DNA of 29,092 nucleotides, taken from the NCBI GenBank assembly GCA_005223375.1, contig RXOD01004094.1:1-29092 (forward strand), in the 5' to 3' direction. This DNA is from Amoebophrya sp. AT5.2 (lineage: Eukaryota; Sar; Dinophyceae; Syndiniales; Amoebophryaceae). The position numbers and the translations under genes were made by a program. Below, piece by piece: positions 1 to 10,565 of the stretch. Under the pieces are notes generated by a model. It did no database searches and had not been told where the DNA came from. It worked only from the letters and a program-made list of their open reading frames with translations. Every line of letters begins with the position of its first letter. Position 1 is the stretch's first letter.

Positions 1-3000
1 GCGGCTCGCTCCGGCTCGGCAGCGGACTCTCCGTGTACCGTGCGGTCGACGTGAACGGGCGGCTCTCGCTCGCTGAGTACGCCAACGCGGGCAGCACCCT
101 CTCGCTGCGCAGCATGTGCAGAATGGGCAGCAACGCCTCCGTGCTGAGCTTCGGCTTCTTGGGCAGCGCGGTCTCCGTGCGCGGCGCCTTCCGCTTGGGC
201 AGCCGCGCGTCGGTGCTGAACTTCCTCAACCTGGGCAGCTCGCTCTCCGTCCGCAACGTGATGAAGCTTGGTAGCACGTGCTCCGTCGTGGGCGACCTGC
301 TCGTACACACGAAGGTGTCCATCTGCAACCAGGTGTTCGTCGGTTCCGCCCTCTCGCTCCGCAACAGCTTCCGCTGCGGCTCCAACACCAGCGTGCTCGG
401 ATTCGCGAGCCTCGGCTCCAGCCTCAGCGTGCGCAGCTTCAGCCGCGTGGGCAGCCGGATCTCGGTGCTCGACACCTGCCAGCTCGGAAGCTCGCTCTCG
501 CTCCGCGCGGCCACCAGGTGCGGCTCCCAGAACAGCGTGCTCAGCTTCACCAGCCTCGGCTCCAGCATCTCCGTGCGCAGCCTGGCCCGCCTTGGCTCCC
601 GCGTGTCGGTGCTCGACCTGCTGAGTTTGGGAAGTTCCGTTTCCGTGCGCAGCACCGCCCGCTTGGGCAGCATGGCCTCGGTGCTCGACATGTTTGCCAT
701 CGGCTCGGCAATCTCGGTGCGCGCCTACCTCCGCGTGGGCTCCGGCCTGTCGGTGTCGGCGACCAACAACCGCATCGGGGGCTCGCTCTCGGTCCACGGC
801 CTCACGGGCGTCGGCAGCGCGCTGTCGTGCCGGTCCACCAGCCGCATGGGCAGCCGGGCGTCGGTCCTCAACATGCTGAACTTGGGCAGCGCCCTGTCGG
901 TGCGCAGCATGATCCGCTGCGGAAGCGGCCTGTCGGTACGCGGCCTCACCGCGGTTGGATCCATCTCGAAGATCTCGATCATCAACTTCACGGCGGTGGG
1001 CAGCTCGCTGTCCACGCGGTGTGTGATCCGGTCCGGAAGCAAGATGAGTGTCCTCAACTGCTTGCAGCTGGGAAGCTCGCTCTCGCTGCGCTCGACTATG
1101 AGGAGCGGAAAAGACCTGTCGATTCTCAACTTCACAGCGGTACTGATAAATTTTAATTTTTTTACATCGAGTTCGAGTCCGGCCATGCCAGCAGCTTCTG
1201 TAATCGAAGCTATGGTTTCATTTTCTCTGCAGAAGTTCTTGTAGACCAATCGACAACTACGTACTACAATGTGTCCCATCTTCTACTTCAACAAACATCC
1301 CCAAACCAAAACAGCTCGGCTCTTCGTTCTCCGTGCGCAATCAGTGCCGGATGGCTGGAGCAATCTCACTGCTGCAGTTCGCCAACTGCGGGTCGGCGTT
1401 GTCCGTGCGCAGTCATTCGCGCTTCGGCAGCCGAACAAGCGTGCTCGACACGCTCACGTTGGGGTCGTCCATGTCCGTGCGGGCAATGTCCAGACTGGGC
1501 TCGGCGCTCTCCGTCAAGGGTACTTGAAGATGCCTCTTGTAGAATCCTTGGAAAGTCAAAGTTTCAGTTTGTTTGACTTTGATGATGATGTCTTTGTTTG
1601 CTACGTACTTACTCTTCCAGCCGCAGTGCGGGTTTTTAATTTCAGTCCGATAGTAGATCCTCAACCGCGATGAATCAACCTCAATAACAGGCGATGTGCG
1701 CATGTCCGCGAGGACGTCGGTGCTGCAGGCATGCTGCATCGGAAGCACGCTTTCGCTCCGTAGCACTCTTCGCATGGGAAGCAACGCGTCCGTTCTGAAC
1801 TTCGCAAATTTGGGTAGCGCGATGTCGGTGCGCAGCTTCGTGCGTTGCGGCAGCGCGCTCTCGGTGAAGGGCCTGACCGCGATCGGCAGCTGCGCGCGGT
1901 TGTCCGTAATCAACTTCGCGGCCGTCGGGTCGTCGTTGTCGGTTCGCTCGCACAGCAGAATCGGCAGCCGCGTCTCGGTGCTCGACATGATGGCTCTGGG
2001 CTCGGCGATCTCAGTCCGCGGAAACATTCGCGCCCAAGGACGATTTTCCGTGCTCGATGCGCAGACTTTGGGTACCGAAATAACGCATTTTCACTCGCAA
2101 ATTCACAGCGATCATTTAATAGTTTTTTTCTATCCGTCGAACAAGATGTTTGTAGATCGTGCTACGCAATCCCAATCTTCTCATCCCACGCACGCGCTGT
2201 AATTGAGCTTCCAGTATCTATTTCTAAGTATACAAATTGCTGTACTCATCCTCATCGTCTTCGTCATTTTTTCGCCCTTCCATTTCCAATAAATTCCACA
2301 TCAGGCTCCGCCCTCTCGATCCGCGCCTTCCTGCGGCTGGGCTCCGGCCTGTCCGTGTTGGGTGCTGCGCAGTGCTCTGGTCGCCTGTCCGTGATGGACC
2401 AGGCGTGCGTCGGCAGCGCGCTTTCCGTGCGCAACAAGCTTGTTGGCGGTACCCGCATGTCCGTCCTCGACTGCATGGCGCTCGGGTCGTCGATCTCCGT
2501 CCGGGCCTTCGTGCGGTGCAACAGCGGCATCTCCGTGAAGGGCGTGGTTCGGGTCGGCTCGCTCTACAACGCGTCCTGCATCGACTTCGTGAACGTGGGT
2601 TCTACCCTGAGCCTGCGCGCGCACAGCCGCCTCGGCTCCAAGTTCTCCGTGCTTCAGTTCGCGAGCTGCGGGTCGGCCCTCTCCGTCCGCGGCACGTGCA
2701 GACTCGGCTCCAGAACGAGCGTGCTGGACTGCCTGCGGTTGGGCAGCTGCGTCTCGCTACGCAGCTTCGCGCGGTTGGGAAGCGGGCTCTCCGTCTCCGG
2801 CGACGCACTCACCAAGGGCATGTGCTCGGTGGTTGGCTTCGTGCAGGTGGGCAGCGCCTGCTCCCTGCGCGGCATGCACCGGCTGGGTTCGAACGCTTCG
2901 CTTCTCAGCTTCGTGAACATGGGCAGCGCGCTTTCGGTGCGGTCCTTTACAAGGTTCGGCAGCGGCTTCAGCGTCGCGGGCCTGGCCACGGTCGGCAGCT

Positions 3001-6000
3001 TGTACAGCCTCTCCGTGTGCAACCAAATGTTCCTGGGTTCGACCATCTCGGTTCGCGGCGCCAGCAGAATGGGTTCGCGCGCAAGCGTGCTCAGCTACCT
3101 GGACATGGGAAGCAGCCTTTCCGTGCGTGGAACCACGCGCTTCGGAAGCAGAGCCTCCGTGCTGGACTGCTACACGCTCGGTACTGTGACTTTTAGCTTT
3201 GTTTTCGAGTGTGCATCCATCTCTATGATCACTTGGGCAGAGTGCTATAAATGCAGAATTTGGGCATTCGTGTTGGTCGATCACTGTACTTCTCAGGAAA
3301 CCATTTTCTTCTCAATGGAACGCGAAATGCACCGCAAACTACAGGTTCCTCGATGTCGCTGCGCAGCCTGTCGCGGTTCGGCAGCAGCCTGAGCGCCATG
3401 GGCAATCTGCTCAACCACGGGCTGTTCTCCGTGTGCGACGTGGCCAAGTTCGGTTCGACGTTGTCGATCCGGAACTACCTTCGCATCGGATCTTCCCTCT
3501 CCGTTTACGGTCAGGTGATCGGCGCGAGGCAGGGCACTGCGGCCTCAATCTACGGCGCGGGCCACATCGGATCGGCGCTCAGCCTCCGAGCCTTCTCGAG
3601 GTACATACTCGCTTTCCCTTCGACGTAGCTAGTTTGGCATAGTGCCACAGCGGCCACAAAGACGACTTACAACCGTGACTGCTAGTTCCACCAAGTTCAG
3701 TTTAACTTTAACAAGATAGAAGTGCTCGAGGTCCACCTAAATCGCAATGCCAAACCACAAACAGGATCGGAAGCTGCGTCTCCCTGTTCGGCGCCTTGCG
3801 GGTCGGCGGTAGCTTGTCCGTCACACAGCAGATGGAGGTTGCGTCTTCGCTCTCGGTGCGCGGCGCCGCGCGCATGGGAAGCCGTGCCAGCGTCCTGGAC
3901 TGCCTTGCGTTAGGTACGATTGTCTTATTGCTTTGTTCGAACTAGTGGTACGGCTACCGAAGCCGGATAGATTTCGTTTGCATCTCCGATCTGCTACTGC
4001 TCTGATGTCGATCAGGATCAAGAACAACGAGCGACCAGAGAGCTTGAAAATTTGAAACCACACATCCACAGGCTCCGTATTGTCCGTTCGCTCATTTGTG
4101 CGAATCGGAAGCGGATTGTCTGCAACCGGGCTGACGAGATGCGGTTCCACCTACAGCGCCTCGGTGATCAACTTTGTCAACATCGGAAGCACGCTTTCGC
4201 TACGCTCTCACAGTCGCCTTGGCAGCCAGCTGTCCATCCTCGAATTCGCACACTGCGGTAGCGCGCTGTCCGTCCGCAGCAATATGCGGTGCGGAAGCCG
4301 TATGTCCGTTATGGACCACCTAAACCTGGGCAGCTCGCTGTCCGTCCGCAGGTCGGTGAAGATGGGCGAAAACATGTCGATCGTCGACTTCCTGCACCTG
4401 GGAAGTACCGTCAGCGTCAGGAGAAGCGCCCGCATCGGAAGCCGACTCTCAGTGGTCGACTTCTTCTCGATCGGTATTTTTTTACAATTTCTTCGGGCTG
4501 CAGCTGCTTTGAACTTCTGTCTCGATCAGATGCAAGTCCTCGATTTCAGTTTCTCCAATGAAAAACTTAATGCTCTACTGATGCATGGGGACCTGGAACC
4601 AACTGGATCGATAAATGTACAATCACAAGCGGCAACATCTTCATCTGAACTCAGGTTCATCCATCTCGGTGCGGAACACGGCGCGGTTGAGTGGATCTTG
4701 CTCCGTCATCATGATGGCGGCTCTCGGGAGCTCCTTGTCGATCCGCTCCATTGCGCGTTGCGGATCTCGATGCAGCGTCCTCGACACACTCATGTTGGGC
4801 AGCAGCATCAGCATCAGGTAACTGTGGTTATCTGTCACTTTGTATAGACGTCGAAGATTCATTTGTTATCAGCTTCTTGAAGGAAGCTAAGCTTGAAAAC
4901 TCACTTGAGCAGCGGAGGTTCGTTGTAGTCTAGCTTCTTCGCAGCGACCTCGACCTGTGCTGCACGGTCAATCAAGCACGCAAAATGATACAACAGGGCT
5001 GCTGCGCGCCTAGGAAGCAGTGTTTCGATGACGGGAAGTGCCAGGATGTCGAACGCCAGACTCTCCTGCACAAGCTACATGAATGTCGGCTCTGCACTTT
5101 CCATCCGCGGCATCACCCGATTCGGCTCTCGAGCCTCCGTTATCGATTGCCTCACTCTCGGTACTGATTTTTCTACGCGAGTTTCGCTTTGGTGAAATTG
5201 GATACATTCAGTTGCTTTGCTTTGAAAAGTAGAGAGGGCCGCATTGCTCCGCCCACGAAGTTGCACGAATCCATCGGAAAGAGTCATCATTTGAGCCACG
5301 ACGTTGCAAAACTCTCCACCCCACAGGCTCCACGCTGTCGACGCGAGCGTTCATCCGCGCGGGAAGCACTCTGAGCGTCGTCGGCCTCGCCGCCGTCGGC
5401 TCGTGCACGAAATTGTCCGTCATCGGCTTCGCGACCACGGGAAGCGCGCTCTCTGTCAGGTACTCACCGCTGCGCTGATTCAGTTTTTTGTCCACAACAC
5501 GTCTTCACGATGTCGAAACATGTACGATGTTTTGTAGGCTGGATCTTCGATGAAATGAATTTCGCATCAGGTCGCATTCACGCCTCGGCTCGCGCGTGTC
5601 CGTCCTGAACTGCCTGGCTCTCGGGTCGAGCATGTCGCTGCGCGCGGTGATTCGCGCCAGTTCGGCGATGTCGGTCGTTGGAGTTCTTCGCACCGGGTCC
5701 TGCGCGTCTGTGCTGGCGGCGCTTAACATCGGCAGCTCGATGTCGCTACGCTCCACCGGCCGCCTGGGCAGCGCGCTCTCGCTCCTCAATTTCGTTAACC
5801 AAGGCAGCAGCCTGAGTCTGCGCGGCTTCAGTCGCATCGGCTCCGGCATTTCCGTCATGGGCAACTTGCCAGTCGGCGGAAGACTATCGGTACCAAAATA
5901 GGATGAGTAAGTTACTTTCATCATGAACTGAAGATCAAGCAATGTATTGAATTCGTTCCACCGCTTCTACAGCACCCATGTATTTTGACACAGTTGTTGT

Positions 6001-8295
6001 AAGATGTGGTTTTCTTCAATCTTCAATAAATTTTTCGAAACCAAAAAAAAAAAAACACCATCAGGTCATGGAGTACGCCCACACGGGCTCATCGATCTCG
6101 GTACGTGGCGTGAGCCGATGTGGATCTAGGGCGTCCGTCCTCAACATGATGATGTTGGGCAGCTCAATGAGCGTGCGCTCAGCAATTCGCCTGGGCTCGT
6201 CCTTGAGTATTGCGGGAAACACAAGATTCAGCTCGATCACCAAGTTCTCCGCGTTCAGCTTCGTCAGCGCTGGAAGTAGCCTCAGCGTCCGCGGCGCCAC
6301 AAGGTATTTTTTGAAACTCAAGTTTCAGCCGCTTTTGTCTTGATCATGCACAGATGTGTTTTTTCTGGAAGCCGTTCCACGGCTCATAGGCCGCAGCTGT
6401 TGTCCCACTCCCAGCACGCTCCACGTCAATCAGTCTATTTTTCCGTCACACGCAGTATCCACCAATCAAACCACAACCATCTCCAGGCTCGGTAGCCGTG
6501 CGTCCGTGTTCGACTGCCTCGCGCTCGGCAGCAGCATCTCCATCCGTGGCTTCAACCGTCTCGGATCAGCCTGCAGCATCAAGGGCGTCCTTCGATCCGG
6601 CGCGTCGGCCACCTCGCTCTTCGGTGCCGCGCACATCGGCTCCACTCTTTCCGTCCGCAGCTGCACGCGGTTCGGCAGTCGGCTCTCCGTCCTGGACTCC
6701 GTCTCGCTCGGAACCAGTCTGTCGATGCGCGCGTTCGCAAGGCTTGGTTCGGGCCTGTCCGTGAACGGCGACCTCAACGTGTCTGGAAGCACCTTCCTCT
6801 CCGTCACGGCGATGCTCCACGCGGGTAGCACGCTCTCCGTCCGCAGCTTCAGCCGCTTCGGCAGCCGGGCTTCCGTGCTCGACTTTGTGACGATCGCGTC
6901 CTCGGTGTCGCTGCGCGGCTTCAGCAGAATGGGTAGCAAGGCCTCGGTGCTCAACTTCACGAGCCTGGGCTCGGCGCTGTCGGTGCGCTCCTTCGTCCGG
7001 CTGGGAAGCGGGCTTTCCGCGACCGGGATGGTGCGCATCCACGACACAGTCAAGATCGGTGAGGCCGCTATGGTGTCCAGCGTGAGCGGGTCCACGTACA
7101 CGATGAAGATGTACCCCTACCAAACCACGAAGGCGGTATTGTCTATCTATCACTTTCTTTCTTCATCCCTGCTGGCTACTGCCAATGTTTACAACGAGCA
7201 CTCTTGGTAACAATGTCCAATATCAACGTCGTAGACCATGACCACAGCAAGAGAGGCATCCTTACTTTGTCAAAGTCGAAAACATCAACCCTCCACGAAA
7301 CCACAACAGGGTATCACGATGAACTCGAATAGTGGCACGGTAACGGGTACGCTGCACGGTACATGGTCGGCAGACAACGCGGTGACCTCGTCCGATAGGA
7401 GGAGGAAGCGCGATATCACGCCGCTGTATCAGGAGCTGCTGAAGGTGGCGCCAAGAAACGACAAGGCGCTGGCACTCATGGATGAAGGTACAGTCGTGTA
7501 AACATTTCATTGTGCCGTTCCCATCCGATTTATTCATGCTTGGATGATTGAAGGTGTTTACCGAACCTTCCACCAGATCCAGACGAAAAATAAGTAAGAG
7601 CAGCAAATGCTACGAGTACGTCGAGCCATCAACATATCATACATTTCAACCATCGGATCTTGTACAAACCCTAAACAGGTCGCGTCTCGGAGGCTCGCGA
7701 TGCCACCATCGTGCAGGTCCTGAAGGAGCTGCGGCCGGTGAGCTACCGGTACAAGCGTGCGGCGGAAAGCAAGTACTCGAGGTACGGGTTCATCGCTCAG
7801 GAGATTGAGGAGGTTCTCCCCAACATGGTGATCCGCAACCAAGAGGACGGCATGCTGCAGCTCCGCCTGGACGACCTGATCGCGGTGATCACGCTTGGCA
7901 TTCAGTCGATCGACGCGCGCGTGTGGCAGCTCGACAGCGACGTGTCGGCGCTCAAGGATAGAGTGGACGACAACTACAACGCACTCACGGACCGTCTGAA
8001 GACCATCGAGGTCGTCATCCGAAAAGTCCTGATCGCGAAGAAAAACGCCGCGATTAGCAACAACGCAGCAACAGCAGGACCAGGAGCTGGTGCGGAGATG
8101 AGAAACGCGACGAGCGTACTAGTGGCAAGTAGAGAAGAGACGGTGAGAGTGACGGTTGTGTCGGAAAACGCAACGAACGTCACGAACGCGACAAATGTGA
8201 CGTTTGCACTCAACACAACGGAATTGTTGATGCAGGCGGAGCATGATTCGCAACTCCCGTCCATCGCGACGCCAGAAAACGGCATCTACAGCTGA
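1..8295 (+). CDS. Giant solenoid-repeat protein with C-terminal S74 chaperone domain (5' partial, 15 exons)
   Basis: Exons: 1-1139, 1315-1519, 1691-2071, 2305-3180, 3345-3600, 3765-3913, 4072-4473, 4655-4817, 4997-5160, 5327-5459, 5571-5889, 6065-6303, 6487-7135, 7310-7487, 7679-8295. The frame starts at base 3, the true start lies upstream, and 1,955 residues are visible. All introns are GT-AG, 111-233 nt, with matching phases. About 1,700 residues are alternating 12-residue units of the form GSxLSVRxxxRx / GSRxSVLDxxxL, which I read as a beta-solenoid. Next come a Gly/Thr-rich linker, a peptidase S74 / intramolecular chaperone domain, a coiled coil and a tail with six N-glycosylation sequons. 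By analogy with phage tail fibres and endosialidases, the domain should drive trimerisation of the shaft and then cut itself off. The sequons suggest passage through the secretory pathway. A surface fibre or extracellular-matrix role is inference. High confidence in the gene, low in its function. Confidence 0.9.
1552..1580. repeat. Perfect 9-bp inverted repeat inside intron 2 of the giant gene
   Basis: AAAGTCAAA (1552-1560) pairs with TTTGACTTT (1572-1580) across an 11-nt loop. It lies about 30 nt into the intron 1520-1690. Confidence 0.5.
6312..6327. repeat. 7-bp near-palindrome at the start of intron 12 of the giant gene
   Basis: TGAAACT and AGTTTCA are separated by 2 nt and begin 8 nt after the donor at 6304. 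With so short a spacer this would form a cruciform or bind a protein dimer rather than a stable RNA hairpin. It could be chance. Confidence 0.35.
7388..7935 (+). other. Peptidase S74 / intramolecular chaperone (ICA) domain
   Basis: The domain is encoded by the end of exon 14 and the start of exon 15 (intron 7488-7678). It opens with S-D-R-R-R-K-R-D-I: Ser codon 7391-7393 and Lys codon 7406-7408, five residues apart. This is the spacing of the Ser-Lys catalytic dyad in MYRF and endosialidase chaperone domains. The family blocks LRPVSYRYK, YGFIAQEIEEVLP and LDDLIAVITLGIQ follow in the expected order. The segment before it (GTVTGTLHGTW) resembles the linker seen ahead of S74 domains in fibres. 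With the dyad intact, self-cleavage is predicted. The segment between the dyad and the LRPVSYRYK block, about 45 residues, seems longer than in the phage domains I recall. Confidence 0.85.
7900..8295 (+). other. Coiled-coil and sequon-rich C-terminal tail of the giant protein
   Basis: After the S74 domain, heptad-like spacing (IDARVWQLDSDVSALKDRV and onward to about 8040) predicts a trimeric coiled coil, as in other S74 proteins. The final stretch contains N-glycosylation sequons with Asn codons at 8104, 8167, 8176, 8185, 8194 and 8212 (NAT, NAT, NVT, NAT, NVT, NTT). The stop TGA is at 8293-8295. There is no hydrophobic segment long enough for a membrane anchor after the domain. Confidence 0.7.
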
Positions 8296-8920
8296 ATGCC
8301 TGCTGAAAGGACAGAGAAAAAATATAAGTCGTGGGAAAAAAGAAACAACGACGAAAGACGAGGCACAGCGAAACGAAAAACTGTGCACTCGATGAAAAAA
8401 ATCACAAACAGAGTAAACAGTTTCACAAGCGAATGATAAGCGAATCTAACCGAAAAGCAATGTGAATAGATACCTCGAAGAACAGCACTAAAAGAAAATC
8501 TCGATGAAGTTGCTACCTCTTCAAGAAAGTATCTGAAAGTCCGCAAAAAATCGTATCCGTGAGAAGAACGACCTTTACTACTTGTTATCTTCGCATCGAA
8601 AACCTACAGACTTTCAATTTTTCAATCTAACGCGCAAGGTCGCTCTTCAGAGGCTGGCTGCGTCCATCATGGGGCCACGCCAATGAGAGCACGAATATTG
8701 TAGTAGCTATTTGTCACAATTTTATGAATGCTGTTGTCAGGGGTGCGTTGCTGCGGTGCGGAATAAAATTTTTGTACCGCTCTGCAACCCACTCAGCTCG
8801 GCATAGCTTCAATCTTTGCATGGTCTCTGATTTGAGGATACCCGATGAAAACAGATCAATCGTAATACATCTACCCAACAAGACGAAAGGTCTGCCAAGA
8901 TTTTTAGCTTTGTGAGACGG
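8296..8920. other. Downstream region of the giant gene, no gene seen
   Basis: The first 250 nt are A-rich and are probably 3' UTR. No reading frame with family resemblance was found on either strand, and no canonical polyadenylation signal can be assigned with confidence. Confidence 0.4.
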
Positions 8921-9265
8921 ATGAACGATGATTCAACAAGCGCCTACCTACAAATCGTTTTGAATTGCTCTTACCAACTACAAGTAATTTTTGGTAAAAC
9001 ATCACGCACTTCCGATTCAGCAAACTGGGTCTACGTGCGCGCACCAGTAGCCGCTTACGAGGGTAGCTCTGTGAATCGGATTTACAACGTTTTGATGCAA
9101 GTAGTCGAGCCATTTCAACACAATTACCATAAGCGAAAATTTCACGTCGCGAGCACTGAGATCGTCCACCTTGGTGTCCGCGAACGAAATTCACAAAGCG
9201 AAGCAGAAACTACTACGGGTAATTGTTACAAACGCGCATTGACAGCTCGCAGCCACAGGCCCTGA
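8921..9265 (+). CDS. Hypothetical 114-residue ORF (weak candidate)
   Basis: An uninterrupted frame from the ATG at 8921 to the TGA at 9263-9265 in AT-richer DNA. The product is mixed in composition (for example NWVYVRAPVAAYEGS and NVLMQVVEPFQHNYHKR), with no recognised domain, signal peptide or membrane segment. The codons favour purine in position 1, which mildly supports coding. An ORF of this length could arise by chance in 2.6 kb of six-frame sequence. It might also be one exon of a longer gene, because a good donor (GAG|GTGAGT) follows at 9288-9289. Confidence 0.22.
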   Translation: MNDDSTSAYLQIVLNCSYQLQVIFGKTSRTSDSANWVYVRAPVAAYEGSSVNRIYNVLMQVVEPFQHNYHKRKFHVASTEIVHLGVRERNSQSEAETTTGNCYKRALTARSHRP

Positions 9266-9789
9266 CGTCCACTTTAGGGGCTTGCGGAGGTGAGTCGCAC
9301 GATGTGCGAAAGGCTTGTATGATGCGACAACACACCAGCACAACGACTACAGCATCTGTTGTCACTAGGGAAGGTACCTGATTCACATCTCCCGGTCGAT
9401 CGGTAGCCGCACCAAAATGTGCCCTGAGATAATTCTCTACCAGGAAATATCTACCGTCACCAAATTTCTCGCGCTTAGCCCGCTGAGAATAAAAGGTATT
9501 AGCTTCCGGATAACATCGCTTGAATTTTTAGATTTCTCGTTACCAGAATTTCGCACAGACCAAGTTCGTCGAGTACCACGGAGGTCTACTTATCTATCGC
9601 ACGTTTACCTCAAATAAAAATCGATACCTCTTCGTCGCTCGCTCTCCTTGCGAGGGCCACTCACAGTTTTAGAATATTTGTACGTCGATCTCGATGATGA
9701 ATCAGTCGCAGTAATCCGAACGTTCTTCGATGCTAGCATCGTTGGTGTCATTGTCATGTTGTTACCTATGCTTCGATACGTCTTCTCAG

Positions 9790-10036
9790 GTTATATCGTC
9801 AATTGCTTCTGAACGAATCAAACAGAAATTATACTTTCGCTTACGAGTTGTACGATCAAAATCAATCTATATCAGTCAAGGAATATGCAACTTCCGAGAT
9901 AGAGAGGCCCCAAGACGTTCTTCACAGAACTGAAGGGCCTCTGTCGAGTTGTTATATTGAGATTTGCATGAACGAAAACGATAAAGCCCGACCAAAACAA
10001 TACTTAAACAGTTTCACCGATATTCAAAAGCTCTGA
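9790..10036 (+). CDS. Candidate terminal exon of an unrecognised gene (weak)
   Basis: An open frame starts right after a good acceptor (CTTCTCAG, ending at 9789) and runs about 80 codons to TGA at 10034-10036. The product is hydrophilic, contains LYRQLLLNESNRNYTFAYEL and ends SFTDIQKL, and matches no family I know. It includes an 8-bp inverted repeat (AGAGGCCC 9903-9910, GGGCCTCT 9935-9942). It would end tail-to-tail, overlapping by 13 nt, with the minus-strand candidate at 10024. No upstream partner exon could be fixed. Confidence 0.22.
9903..9942. repeat. 8-bp inverted repeat with 24-nt loop
   Basis: AGAGGCCC at 9903-9910 and GGGCCTCT at 9935-9942 are perfect complements. The loop could instead fold an inner CTTC/GAAG stem (9920-9923 / 9932-9935), which shares a base with the outer stem, so the two compete. 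It may be an RNA hairpin or a coincidence inside a coding frame. Confidence 0.35.
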
Positions 10037-10565
10037 ACGAGAATCGAGATGGAAAGAAAACCACGACGAGGCGTGCCTTGCTTGAGGACGTCTGCACCTC
10101 TTCGTGGGAGGAAGAGGCGTTCTTTTTCTGATATTGTGCTGACTGTTCGAGTTCTGTTCAAGTTTCGGTTCGTTTGCGTCACTCGTGACCACATTCTCTT
10201 ATGTGAGTGCTTCCTTACTTGGCTCCGGATCGATTGCTACAAGAAACAACACCACCAAAACCGATCGGAATCATGATCATTGATGGCTGCCCTGCCTCGT
10301 CGTCCATTACGTTGTCTGACTGTCTGAACGGTGTAGCAATATCAATCTCAAGCATCAGCTGGTCTGAAACTGGAATAGTGCCATCGGTGAGGACAGGCTT
10401 CTTCGGTTTGGTGAGGCAGATTTCTTCTTCTTTGTCGCTGTTGGAAAAGCGCTAATTCGGTGTTTTTTTCACGTCCTGTTCCTGCAAGGAGAGGTAAACC
10501 AATGAATGGTCGTCGACGTGCGTACCAGTCGTCGTAATAAACAACCACGTCGGTTGTTTCCGTTT
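10024..10565 (-). CDS. Candidate multi-exon minus-strand gene, divergent from IDH (unrecognised)
   Basis: Last exon 10024-10153 (stop on the minus strand at 10024-10026). Intron 10154-10218 has donor AA|GTAAGG and acceptor GAACAG. The preceding exon runs from 10219 to about 10451. The joined frame reads ...IDIATPFRQSDNVMDDE...CSNRSGAK|TRTVSTISEKERLFLPRRG... and stays open across the junction with matching phase. Its codons show the purine-first bias of coding DNA. A further open block (10565 down to about 10470, containing TDVVVYYDDWYARRRPF) follows a CACAG acceptor, but its link to the next exon was not resolved. If real, it shares a promoter region of a few hundred bases with the IDH gene. 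No domain was recognised, and a frameshifted pseudogene is possible. Confidence 0.33.

Larger units (their letters stand above)
3..7040 (+). repeat. 12-residue (36-nt) protein-coding repeat array, paired into 24-residue units
   Basis: Within the exons, Gly-Ser recurs every 12 codons with two alternating unit types: one carries SVR plus a further Arg (GSSLSVRSFSRV), the other SVLD or SVLN (GSRISVLDTCQL). Roughly every fifth to eighth unit the pattern is broken by a unit lacking the Arg (xSGLSVxGLTxV) followed by a 14-residue unit such as GSISKISIINFTAV, after which the 12-residue register resumes. Codons vary between units (tcg, tcc, agc and tct for Ser), so the nucleotide repeat is diverged although the protein pattern is strict. 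The array is interrupted by 12 introns. The last recognisable unit ends near 7040. Confidence 0.85.

Noticed and set aside
278..1156. Overlapping + frame of 292 codons in exon 1
   Set aside because: Arg/Pro/His-rich out-of-frame translation of the repeat, with no protein pattern of its own.
1413..2027. Long minus-strand ORFs (to 204 codons) across the giant repeat
   Set aside because: They are shadows of the Gly-Ser/Arg repeat codons, which read stop-free in antisense. They ignore the spliced + frame, whose phases are all consistent.
1..7040. Bacterial trimeric autotransporter or CRISPR/tandem-repeat array
   Set aside because: The repeat is protein-level with diverged codons and introns. 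There is no YadA-type anchor and no constant DNA repeat with unique spacers.
1..8295. Integrated virus or prophage tail-fibre gene
   Set aside because: The S74 domain is phage-like, but the gene has 14 spliceosomal introns in host style and host genes downstream, with no viral neighbours. Treated as a host gene of possibly ancient shared ancestry.
9295..9309. TCGCAC-GAT-GTGCGA hairpin
   Set aside because: A six-bp stem with a 3-nt loop is expected by chance in a window this size.
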